64,000 nucleotides of DNA from Cymbidium sinense (taxonomy: Eukaryota; Streptophyta; Magnoliopsida; Asparagales; Orchidaceae). Below the pieces are notes generated by a model, which saw only the letters and a list, made by a program, of their open reading frames with translations, ran no database searches and had not been told where the DNA came from. The stretch covers positions 146,693,143 to 146,757,142 of the forward strand of contig CM038217.1 in assembly GCA_021442155.1 (NCBI GenBank), in the 5' to 3' direction. Shown here piece by piece: positions 38,034-50,500 of this stretch; position 1 is the first letter of the stretch, and each line of letters begins with the position of its first letter. The position numbers and the translations under genes were made by a program.

Positions 38034-40412
38034 ATAACTCGATCGAGACAAAATAATAGTAGTAAAGAAGATACACATGTATAAAAGTTGATTCAAGTTA
38101 AGCCGACTTGATTTATGATAACTCGATCGAGACAAAATAATATAAATGGTGAACTAACTTAGATATTTTTAATTAAACATTCTAAGGCTATGATAAACTG
38201 ATCAAAATAAATTCATGCTAAGACTTATTTAAGCACACTCATTCAAGCTCCTAAGCTAACTATTAGCCTTCTTCTTTCATGCAAAGTGATGACTTCCTTT
38301 CATCAAATCGACGATTTCTACTAAGTTGAAGACTTTAATCAATAAGTTGATAGGCTCATTCATATATCACTTCACTTAAATTAGTTATTAGTTACTCAAA
38401 TATAATTAAGTTATTTTTATATCAAGCCATATCAAGTTGTACTATAATTTTTTTAAATTATTTGGGATGTTGTAATATAATTTTTAATAGTAACATTTAC
38501 ATACATAACACGTAATTTTTATGTATTTATATATGTAATACTAAAATTTATATCTACTTAAATAGTATCATTATTATTTTTTAAATGAAATGAACTGATT
38601 TATACATAAGAAAAAAAATATTGTTTTTGTAAATATTTAATGTGTAAATGCATTAAAATTGTATGCAATGCATGTAAATTTCCCTTTGAAAACTTGGTTT
38701 AAATAGTTCAACTCATATTGTTTTTTTTTTTTTTTTTTTTTGAAAGCTGTGTAGTTAATAAAAATGCAAATTGTTGGGCAACTGCTTTATGATTATACTA
38801 TTAAGTAGCTCATACATCGACAAAAAAATAATTAAATAAAGTTCATAGTTGTCATTAATTTACTGCTTTGAACAATGATTCCAGTGCCCGCAAAATTTAT
38901 TAAGAAGAGATTTTCTTTTTTGGTGGAACGGCTTGAAATTGAACAAATTATTATATTTTTAAAATTAAACAATAATATAAATAAATAAACTAATATTGCA
39001 TCTCATCGTTACCTTCACACCGAATTTTCTCCATTATCACGTGCTTTCTTCTTATAGTAACATGAATGCGGAATACTTAAATACAAGATGACAAAGTAAT
39101 TCAACACAAATCACACACAAAACAATGACTGAAAATAATTAATTGTTACCCAAATTAAAGGCATAGTCCATAGACATTTAATTTAGTTAATAGTGTTGGT
39201 AATTTCCCTAAGCAACCCAAGCTAATTTATTCTAAAAAGTCAACCTTATATATATATATATATATATATAGATAGATAGATAGACTTGTATAAATTTTAA
39301 TCGGTGATTTAAAAATCAAATAAGAACAATAAATTTGACAAAGGTTCAGAGTTCATTTGATATAATTTTTCGGTTTCTTAATTTTTTAGAAAGTAATTAC
39401 AATTGTATTTGATTATTAAATTTTTTCATTATTTTTCAGAAAAAATTTTATGATAAAAAGTTATTTTTTGAGAATCAGAACTTTTTGAATATGATAACTA
39501 TCAGAAAGCTACTTTTAAAAAAAAAAAATCATAACACTCACAATAACTTTTTTAAAAACTAATTTCTCTATAATAATTTTATAAAAACCTACAACTGTCG
39601 AATCTACTAATTCAACCGCTCTAGCATAAAATCAATCAAAACTAAAAAAAATAGAGAATAAATTAGTGAACTAGACACAATTTTATTGAATCAGTTGGCT
39701 CCTAAGCTAATCTATTGTCACTATTTTTTATCATAGTTAAAATTTAAATTTAAATTGCATAATTTAAATAAATTCTTAAAACTTAAAGAAACCTAGCTCT
39801 TTAATCCCCACCGTTCTCTTCATCTTTGATTGCATCTAAAATTATGAAATAAAAATGGAAAGTAACTTTATAAATTTAAAATTATAGAAAATACTTGTTT
39901 GGCACGTATTATGTTTCATGAAATACTTATTTTTATTTATAACAATTTTGTATTACTAATATTATATCATATAAATAATATTTAAATAATTTTCATATTT
40001 ATTAATTCTTTTGTTTAAACTTCCAGTTCAAGCTCGGTTGAATGCTTACCTCTTCTAATTTGATGTCTCATTCGATTATTGAAACCTTGTTTCTAATAAA
40101 TAATAAATAAGCACAATTCTCATAAAATGAAAATATAACAACCTAAAAATTCTTTTCCATGTAGAAAACATCCCATTTTCTTTAGCCAATGTTGACATAT
40201 TCAGTGAGCTTAATAGGAGCAGCTGGATATAATAGAGTTATTTTATAACCTTTTTTATAAACCAACTACTAAAAAATATCATTTACCCAACTAACCCATA
40301 CTATAATATATGCATACCAAGGGCGATTCAGTCCTTTCGTACTAATGGACTTCCCAACTCTCCTTCAATCATAACTTCTTTCTCAATTCAATGCTACTCT
40401 CCCTTCTTTTCA

Positions 40413-43400
40413 ATGAGCTCAAAAGCCATGGTTATGGAAGAAATTCCTTCCAGTAAGAGAGGAGGAGGAGGAGGAGGACTATGGCGTGTTCTTGAGATGG
40501 CAAAGAAGCACAACAGACACCATGAGGGGTTCATCGGGCCTTCGGTGCCGGTTCAACTCCCTCATGATGGTCATCATCCTCACTTTCGTCCTCGTCTTCG
40601 TCTCCATCACGACGAAAAATGGCGATGGAAGAAGCGGGTTCTGGCACGAAGCGGCGGCGGCGCTTCCTGGGACGATGGCGAAGGGGAGACTTGTGATCAC
40701 TTTGCCGGGAAATGGGTGTTTGATAACTTGACTTATCCTTTGTATTCAGAGAGGAGGTGCAAGTTAATGTCTGATCAGTCTGCGTGTGAGAAGTTCGGGA
40801 GGGAGAATCTTAGGTATCAGAACTGGAGGTGGAAACCACATGGTTGTGATCTTCCAAGGTATAATGACTGTCATCTTCCTGTTGAATTTCTCTCTTTTAC
40901 CTGACTTCTTAAGATTCATTTCATTGCTATTGTTGGCAAATTTAGTGTTTAAAAACTTATTTAATTTGTGAAAACAGCATTAAGTTTTAGATTTTAAGAG
41001 GATTTGCTGAGCTTAAATTTTCTACCATGGTTAACCTATGACAGTTTATAGATATTTCAAAATATAGTTTCAAATTTTCCTTCAACCGGTTTAATTTTTT
41101 TTCTATTTTTGTCGGAATAATAACAGTTTCATGAATTATATTAAAGCGCTATAACTGCATTGATCACGTTAAATTTTCTAAGATCAGGTAGAAATTTTTT
41201 TCCCTAAAATGAGGGAAGAGAAATATAAAAGATTTAACAGAGGTACATAAATAATAGAGGTTCTTAATAATAAACTGCATCACGTGAAGCAACATGGGAG
41301 TATGCGTCAGATGACAACTTATAATGCTGGTGGAAGAGAAATGGAGAATAGATTCACCAATAATAATAATAACAATCTTTTTGCAACCATTTTTAATTTG
41401 CACATTATTTTTCATGACTGAATCTTTAATTTACAATTAAAGATTTAGCTCTTTTCATGCACATTACTTTTTCATGATCGAATCAACTGCTGCTATTAAG
41501 AATTGATAATTAATGGTAAATTAATAATTTATTTTTCAACAGTTCATGCTATATTGCTATATGCCTTGAACTATTATTTTAGCGAAGCAACTAATTTCTC
41601 TAAAAACACAGAACAGCTTCAATGCCACAAAGCTTTTGGAGAGGCTGAGAGGAAAAAGGCTTGCTTTTGTTGGTGACTCTCTAAATAGGAACCAATGGAT
41701 CTCTATGGTTTGTCTTCTAGATTCGGTCATTCCTGATGATATGAAATCCATGGAAGCAAATGGATCCCTCACTTCCTTCAAGGCCAAGGTGTTAATCAAA
41801 ATTTCATGAAACAACCATTATGTTAATTTAGAAGCATACCAATAGGCATGCAAAAAGATAGAAATAGAATCAAATGACCAGAATTTAACCAGGTTGTCTT
41901 TGTAGATGTATAATGCATCAATTGAATTCTATTGGGCACCATTGTTGGTCGAGTCGAACTCCGACGACCCTGTGCACCATCGCATTCCTGACCGGATCAT
42001 TCGAGCTCAATCGATTGAGAAGCATGCTAGGCACTGGATGGGAGCTGATATTTTGGTCTTCAACTCTTATCTTTGGTGGAGGAGAGACAAGATGAAGGTC
42101 TTGTAAGTAATTATAAAAAAAATTTTTTCAAGAGAGTCCTTTGATTATTTGTATGTAGCTTAGAGTATCACATTTGTCCAATTTAACATATGATTGAATC
42201 AAAGTTATCCCTCATATAAAAATATTGATACAAAACTGGTCCCGATTTAGCTTTGAAGGGATCATTTTGGATCAATTTTGTATAATCAAAGGATTAAATT
42301 AGTGAAATGTGATGCTTCAAGACTAAATTTGTCACATGCAAATAATTGAGGGATCATTTTGGAATTTAGCCTGTATTAAAATAATGTTAGAATTCCTTGT
42401 CAGATATTGTACTCACACACCAAATAGACACTTATCTCTTGCTTAACTCAAACATGGGTTAAATGTTACTTGTATGTTTAGGTGGGGTTCTTTTGATGAC
42501 AAAGGACGCAATCTACAAAGAGATTGAAATTCTCAGAAGTTATGAGATGGCATTAAGGACTTGGGCAGAGTGGCTAGAGTTTCATGTGGATCGTATCAAG
42601 ACCAAGCTCTTCTTTATGAGCATGTCACCCACTCATTTCTGGTAAGTTTTATACAAAGGACCTAAACATTATATATCCCTCTTCAAACATATGAAATTAG
42701 AAGTAAATCTTATAAAAATAGTTCATTTCAATAAACAAAGTACCTGCTATTGCCAAGAATGGAGAAACTTGATCTACACCAACTTATTTAAGCAAAGAAA
42801 AAGATTTTATAGTATAATGCATGAAACAAAGATCAAATTCAAGCTATAAAGCATGCAAATATAACAGAATGAAAGGATATTCCATCCAATAGATTGGTAA
42901 AAGAGCACTAGAAGTAATTATATAACAGTAATCAACTGCAACAAAACATAAATAGGGTAGAAGAAAGCTTGCAAAGAATCAACAAAATAAGTAAATGAAC
43001 TAAAAAGGAACATTTAATCTTCCATACAGTTCTGCCTTTATCTAAAACAATGGCACCCACTATGTCAGGGGAGATGAGTGGGGAATTGTTAGCAGCCAGA
43101 ATTGTTATAATGAAACTGAACCAATCAGCAAAGAAGGGTACTGGGGAAGAGGATCTGATCGGAAAATGATGTGGGTTGTCGAATCGACAATTTTTGGTTT
43201 GAAAGAAAGAGGGGTGAAAGTTCAGATACTCAACATCACTCAGCTCTCAGAATATAGGAAAGATGGTCACCCTTCTACTTACAGAAAGCAGTGGGAGCCA
43301 CTAACCAAAGAGCAGCTTGCAAATCCTAGTAGTTATGCTGACTGCATTCATTGGTGTTTGCCTGGTGTGCCTGATGTGTGGAATGAACTCTTGTACACCT

Positions 43401-43417
43401 ACATTCTTTTCAAATGA
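40413..43417 (+). CDS. TBL: TBL-family xylan O-acetyltransferase, five exons, frame-disrupted
   Basis: TBL proteins are Golgi enzymes that transfer acetyl groups to cell-wall polysaccharides; this clade resembles the xylan acetyltransferases TBL28-35/ESK1. Exons: 40413-40858, 41617-41788, 41906-42102, 42482-42641, 43069-43417, all with GT-AG introns. Exon 1 carries the PMR5N domain; exon 2 the catalytic GDS ([11 protein letters not shown]); exon 3 [14 protein letters not shown] and [10 protein letters not shown]; exon 4 [13 protein letters not shown] and MSMSPTH; exon 5 [15 protein letters not shown] and the DxxH box ([10 protein letters not shown]), ending [12 protein letters not shown]. About 440 residues, normal for the family. 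Oddities: relative to copy A, exon 1 gains 7 bases near 40510 and loses 1 near 40685, so the membrane-anchor stretch is out of frame. Exon 4 has one base too many, probably in the GG at 42504-42505. These are sequencing errors or a recent pseudogene. A GGA repeat is two units longer than in copy A. Confidence 0.88.
41363..41616 (+). other. TBL intron 1, unique part beyond the duplication
   Basis: Right of the duplication boundary, intron 1 continues as unique DNA starting with an ATA/ATAATA repeat and ending at the acceptor AACAG|C at 41617. This is the stretch missing from copy A. Confidence 0.7.
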
Positions 43418-44501
43418 TGCACGTCGTATCTTATATTTTTTTAAATTTTTTTTTCTTATTTACTCATTGTGGTTTTATGGGGTTTCATATAATTACAGAA
43501 AGTTATGGGGAATTTCTTTTATGGAATATGGTGATCAAAGTTCTAATGTAAACACAAAACAAGCCATTTTCATAGGCAATTAGTTTTCATATAGAAGCAA
43601 TGCTCAGGCTATTTCCATGGGCCCTGCTCTTCAAAAAGCAAGTTCACACGGTTGTACAATTGCAATTCATTAAATAGTATATTTTCCCCACAGATGGTCT
43701 CAAAATATATTTTTCCAGTGCTAACGAATATAACAAGTTTTGAAGTTCTTTTTTTAAAATTATTTACTTACACTTTTGAGGTAACTAAAATATCTGCAAG
43801 GAAAAATTTTATATTTGCTTATTGTCGCATTTCTTTCCTTCTTTGGTCTTTGGGATTGCTCTTGCCACAGTGTGAATGCATACTTCACAAAGAAGGATCT
43901 CAAAAAAATCGTTATGAAATAGGTCCTTCAAATATGAATATACAGCCAACTTAGTAACTTCTGAAAGAATCCTGCAAATCAACATGTAATTAAGTATATT
44001 TGTCACTAAGCATGTTAGAGTTCACTTTTTAACAGCTATTGAGTCATGATGCGCACTTGCGTTCTAACTTTTGACAAGACAACCGTATGGATTATCTACA
44101 ATCAAGGAAGGAAGAAACACTGTTCCAACACAATCTTGAATGGAAGAATTATAAGCTATCCTGGTTAGTATTAATCACCTGAATGGAGCAATGGGAACTG
44201 AATTTCAGAAACTAAGATCAGTCTATCTGAGAGTTCCATGATGCTCGAAAGAAATGGAAATCAAAAAGTACCCAGTCTTAAGAAAGATTGGAAAAAAACA
44301 TACATAAATTGAGCTTCAAACGATCATAGATTTTTAAATATTGTATGTGGGTGCCAACATGGGTTCTAATCCACCAAAAACGAAAATTCCCTCTTATCTT
44401 CATGCGGTGCAAAGCATGACCTTAATGAATGAAGATTAATGACTAAACAATTAAATTAACTAAAAAATATATACCATACCTGATTCAACAATTAAAATGC
44501 T
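43418..44501. other. Intergenic region between convergent TBL and SLP1-like genes
   Basis: About 1.1 kb containing the 3' ends of two genes that point at each other. AT-rich, with short chance frames only (for example 43652-43954). It probably holds both polyadenylation sites; I see no unambiguous signal. Confidence 0.5.
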
Positions 44502-47500
44502 TCATAAATAACCCATAGCTTGTGATAGTCTTGAATCATCAATTTTCCTCAACACTTTTGCTTGGCCATCTAGTATTTCTAGAACCTGACTTCAAGAATA
44601 AAATTGTAAGTGGAAACTAAAATCCATTAATCAAACACCAGGAACTCTATCAACAATTAATAACAAATAGCTAGCAAGATCAAATTGGGCTCTATAGATC
44701 TAGATTCTACTGTCATTATTTTTTGGGGAGTTGTTCTTTGGTTTCAATTAATTTGAATGATCTTTAGGCTGGTTGATGGTTGTTTCTTTCTCAATTTTGA
44801 TCAACGAATAATCTTTTGGGCATTGTAAAAAGTTAATTTGAACAAATGAGACTTGGATAAGAGGTGCCTTAAAAGGTTGTCCTGTAATATTGTGCCTTAA
44901 AAGGTTTCGGTGTGGCACTTGTTACTCCATTTATCAATCCAAAAAAAATAATAATAATAATAATAATTTTACAAGATATATCACCTCTGGTCTTGAATTA
45001 AGCACTCCGCTTGACATACCCACATCAATGCGCCATATTTTTTTATTGTATTTGCTGTAGTGCAGTAGTGAGTATTATATCAACCAAAGGTGCACAATGA
45101 AAAACAAGACTAGAATATTAAAGATAAGTTGTAGAAAAAATCATCTCAAAAGAGAGCATACCTATTTACACCCATAAACTGAGGAGTGTGGCCAACCACC
45201 ATTTGCTTAGCTCCTACTGCCTGAAGTGTTTCTTCTAGAATAGAATATATCTGAGGGAAAGATTCAATCCACCATGGAAAAAGGAATCTTGCGGAAATAA
45301 GTGAACTCTCTCTACAACATGCTTAAAAGAAAAGAACCTAGTAAATCTTACAGATTGGTATGGAAATATGCATACCTGCCAACTCTTGTATTCTATATCT
45401 GGAGTATCGCTTGAATACAAGCGATTCCAAACGACACTATCATAACCTCTGGTAGCTATAAAAGGAATTTGTGGGCAATCTTCATTTTCATACAGACCTT
45501 GCATCCAGTATGACACTTCTTTATTCATTTTATCTAAGCCATATGCCACTGCAAAAAGTTAAAACGTCTTAATGCCAATATTTAGGCAATATGACAATGA
45601 TTGTTATCTTCTTTCAATATTTTTCAAAAACAATTATATAAAGAGAAATTGAATCAACCGAGGAATATCTCACTTAAGCAGAACAATAACCATACAACTT
45701 CTTTCAGGTTCTACATGCAAGGCCATATCACACACAAAAAGCACAAAAAACGTTAAGTATTATTTTATGAACTTCCTATTGAGGTTATATTCTGGTTCTA
45801 GGCTTCTAGCATCGCAATCATATTACCGATGGGGACTCTATTGATCAAGGTTGTGAAAACAGGACCGGATATAACCAGAAAGGTTGAAGGTTCATGGGAA
45901 TTTTGAACCGGAGTTAAACCAGATGATATAATAAATATTAAAATGATTAAATATATATCTAATTAAATGATACAATAATTTAAATATGTGATAAATATAT
46001 AATAAAAATAAATAAAATACATAATAATATTACTAATAATTATAATTTTAAAGATTGATATAAAGCTCATTTAGTTATAATTATTGTGCATTATAAATTT
46101 AGATAAGTGTCTTAATTATATCAAAAAATTTATTTTATAAGTTTATAAAAATTAGAATAAAATATAATAAAAATATAATTTTAAAAAATTATAGTTTGTA
46201 TTAAAATTATATAATTTAAAATAAAAAAATTATTTCAAAAACTTGTAAAATATATCTAACATGTAAATATTATTATACAAATTATATTTTGTAATAAAAA
46301 TATAAAATTTTAAATATAAAAACTATTTTAAAAAACTTTATAAAATATAGTTAACATAAAAAATATAATTTATAATAAAAATATAAATTTAAAAATTCAA
46401 ATGTTATTCTTTTGTCTGATATCTCAATATCCTTTATTATTCTCAAAATTAAAACACAGTTACACTCTTTATTCCCACTCTTTAGTCCCAAATCATTAAG
46501 AGGAATAGGTGTTGTACTTAGGAGTGTGCATTTGGTTTGTTTGGATGGTTTGGATGATAAATTTTAAAAACCAATTGATTTTGGATTCCCAAAAAATTAG
46601 ACCAAACCGACCAAATAGAATACAAAACCGAACAAACCAAATAGCAATTTGGTTTGATTATTTTTGTTTAGTTTTGGATAAACCAAAGTTTACTATATTT
46701 TAAAAGTATTTGTGAAATTCATATTCATTATGTAATTTTTTTGTATAATGAACAAGTAATAATCAAAATTATATATATAAATATAATTAGAAAAACAGTT
46801 AATTACTTTTATGCATTTAAAATATTTAAAGTTTTATATTGGCTGAAAAAAATTTACAAAGTAATGAATAAATTCAGTTTATTTAGTTCCATCCAAAATT
46901 TTATTTAACAAACCGATCCAAAAACCAAAAGCTAAAGTTTTCATTAATTAAAACCAAAATCCAAATTATTATGTTCAAAACCGAACCAAATTACAAACCG
47001 AACCAAATTACTCAAAATTTTTGTTCGATTTGATTTTTTGGTTAAAACCAAATAATGCACACCCCTAGTTGTACTCTTTATATACAAAAAAAGAGCTCCT
47101 AAGGATAATCTTGTAAACTACTTGAGTGGTTGGTTATAACATAAAAAAATTTAGTTACATTCATATTAATAAAATAATACTTTAAAATTTATAAAAATGA
47201 TTATAATAATAATTAAATTTAAATAATTAAAATTACTATTCTAATTTAATTAAAAATTTTAATTATTTGATTAAATAATATAAAATAGTGATTAAGGGAG
47301 AATTTGTTGAGCGACCGGTTCTTTAAAATCGGGACCGGTTCGCCGGTTCAACGGTTCAACGGTCGAACCGGAAGTTCTCGGTTTACACCAGTTCAATGCG
47401 AATCTGGTTTTTCTGAGTTATCGGACCGGCCTTATGACCGGTTTCAAGGTTGAACCAGTCCGGTTCGGTTTTCACAACATTGCTGTTGACTGACTCTGAA

Positions 47501-50500
47501 CTACCACATAATGTACTTAATGGTATCAAAATGAAAAATATGAATGTACAAACGCATGCATTGCACAGGAAACCTGATACCTTTGGTTGATACACGATCA
47601 TAGTGCACAAGGCAAAGGAGATGGAAAGAAAGGCATTTTTGGGTTGCACATGCTTTAGTGCCATCACGAAAGAAAAAATTATGTATATGGATAAACAGAA
47701 AGCTTAAAAAAAACATGCTTTAGTGCCGTCACAAAAGAAAAAAAATATGTATATGGATAAACAGAAAGCTTAAAATAAAAAAAAAAGATATACACAGATG
47801 ATAGATAGAAGATCGCGCTGTCAAATAGATAACTGCAAAAACATTTGTTATGTATTTTGTTTATATAAAAAGGTCAAATATAGAAGTTGTGATGGTATGT
47901 TCTTCAAATAGCATAGACAGCGCCAACATTATTGCAGATGTGTATGCAAAACATGACTCATATCAATGACAAGCAATGAAAAGGCACATCGCGGATGCAT
48001 TATATCATCAGCATCAGCATCAATAGAAACACTAACGAGCATAGCTTAGATAAAAATTAATAAGACAACTTTACTGATATTTGGGGCTTATTAACTATGT
48101 TAATTAGTTGGACACTAATTACATGTAAAATCACCATTTACTGATATTTGGAGACTGACACTACCTATGATCAACTAATACATGTGTACTTGCAAAACAA
48201 ACACTAATAGTTGTTAGTTGAGTTAGTCATGGTTAATTACTAAGTTGTTTGTTAGGCGCTAAGACACTTAACTAATCACTTTCATTCCTAATCATAAATT
48301 ATATATATTATGCACTAAATATGATTAGTTGACAAATAATAGTAATGAAATGATTACTTCAGCTATTGTCCAATACTTAGCTTATGTGTTCCTAACTTCA
48401 CTTAACTTAGCTATTAATATGCAAGTCGTTAAGCAATCTTGTTAATTTAAACAAAGCGGATCTGTGCCATGTTTTGTTAGGCATTTACTGCATTTGATTG
48501 ATCAGTAACTAATAGTCAGGGTAAAATCAAATGTAATTAGCCAATTAAGTATGACAAATTAACCATTAAATTAGAATTAGATAAATTAATTATTAGTGAA
48601 AGTTGCAACCGCTTGCCAGCTTCCCTTCTACCCATTTTGGCATGATAACTCACAGACAATCCTAGATAGAAGGAGAGCTGTGGCAATAAATAGGCTCCTA
48701 CTGGTGGTCTTTCAACAAGGAATGACAGCATATGGATTGGAAAGGTGGAGGATATGGTCCCTATTTTATTGTGAGGCAACAACCTACGCATTAATTAGGT
48801 GGATGCTGCAGTTTTTATTTTGTTGGTTTTAAATTAACCAAAAAAAAAAAAACAATGCAATTGGTAACTTTCCTTTCTTATTTGGATATGTTTACTGCTT
48901 CCCTATTTTTCCTTATTATAAATCTCTATATAAGGGGCAGATATTGCACAATAAAAGGCATAGACTATTCAACTTTTCTTCCTCCATATTTCTCTTCTAC
49001 TTCTTACATGTTATCAGAGCTACGTTCTGTCTAAGTGATGGCTGACAATTACAAGAGGACCCTAATCAGGTGTTGCAAAGGAGATAAGATCGATTCTCTC
49101 CATCTTATCAAGCATACCATCATTTCGGGAGTCTCCATAAAGCACTCACAGCTTTCAATCAATTCCTACTAACTAAATGGAAAGAATTTGAAATAGTCTT
49201 GTCTGGCTCAACTAGTGATTTGGTGAAGAGGAAATATTGGATATCTAAATAGTACCATTTGTCAATATGAAATGGTTGGCCTTCCCTTTCTATCATGGGA
49301 TACCAATGCCTTGGCTGACTATTCCTTTCCATCAAAAAGAGTATAAATTTTATTCCCCTTATAAAAGGAAAATATTTGTTATAAAACTTAATTTAGATGT
49401 AAAAATTCGGAGAATTGAGAAAAATATAAAGTGGCATGTAGAGATTCTAAGAAGGTAATATATAATACAAAAAATTTAGCTTTTAGTGATTTACATAATA
49501 GATTACATACCAAAGAAGGTAAAAGATGTATGTATAAATTAGCTAATAAAAAAGATAGGAGAAGTAAAGATCTAGCTCAGTTGAGGGTGTATTGATGAAA
49601 GTCTTTTCTTAGAAAAGGATATTGAAAATAGGTGGATGAGGTATTTTGATAAAACTTTTAATGAAGGATCTGAAAATACGATTGATTTTAACTTAATATC
49701 TATATAAAATAGAGAATTTTATTTTATCATCATTATTAGTAACTTTGAAGTTAAAGCTTTAAAGAAAATGAAATGTGGAAAAAGATGGGACGGATGATAT
49801 TCAATAGAAGTATGAAAATGTTTAGGAGATCAAGAATTTCTTGGCTTACAAATCTTTTAATGTTATTTTAAAGACTAAAAGATGAGATGAGTGGAGAAAG
49901 AGTTTATTGATTCCTATATTTAAGAATAAAGGTGATGCACAAGAGTGTGTAAATTATAGAGGAATTAAGTTAATGTGCCATACATTAAAATTATGGGAGA
50001 GAGTAATTGAACATAGGTTATGATGTGATGCAAAAGTTTCTTACAATCAGTTTGGTTTCATGCCAGGTAGATCTACTATGGATACTATATATTTGTTAAG
50101 AGGTTTGATGGAGAAGTATAGAGAAAGCAAGGAGGATCTACATATGATATTTATTGATTTAGAGAAATCTTATGATAAAGTTTCAAAAAATGTTCTTTGG
50201 AGAGTTCTAGAAAGGAAAGGAGTTAATATTGGTTATATTCAAGTCATTAAGAATATGTACACTAGAGTTGTCACTTATGTCCAAACACAAAGAGGATCTA
50301 CAAAATATTTTCCTATTTCAATTGGATTACATCAAGGATCAGCTTTAAGCCCTTATCTTTTTGCTTTAATTATGGATGTTCTTACTAGGCATTTACAGAA
50401 AGATGTACCTTGGTGTATGCTATTTGCTGATGACATTCTTCTTGTTGATAAGACTAGAGAGGGAGTCCAAGAGAAACTTAAATTATGGAGGTCAACCTTA

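Larger units (their letters stand above)
25429..41363 (+). repeat. Direct segmental duplication, copy B (~15.9 kb)
   Basis: Second copy of 1579-17575. At its right edge it runs on into TBL intron 1 and exons 2-5, so this junction is the ancestral one. It keeps the left end and target-site copy of the internal hAT element, which copy A has lost, while copy A keeps the right end better. Notable differences are a TA tract of about 13 bases instead of about 60 near 38021, and about 65 extra bases near 39990-40060. Confidence 0.96.

Noticed and set aside
40479..40731. Extra open frames overlapping TBL exon 1 (minus 40479-40700, plus 40486-40731)
   Set aside because: They are other frames of the real exon. 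The plus one is simply the true anchor frame displaced by the copy B indels.
43652..43954. 100-codon frame downstream of TBL
   Set aside because: AT-rich chance frame in the intergenic region; no motif and composition unlike the exons.
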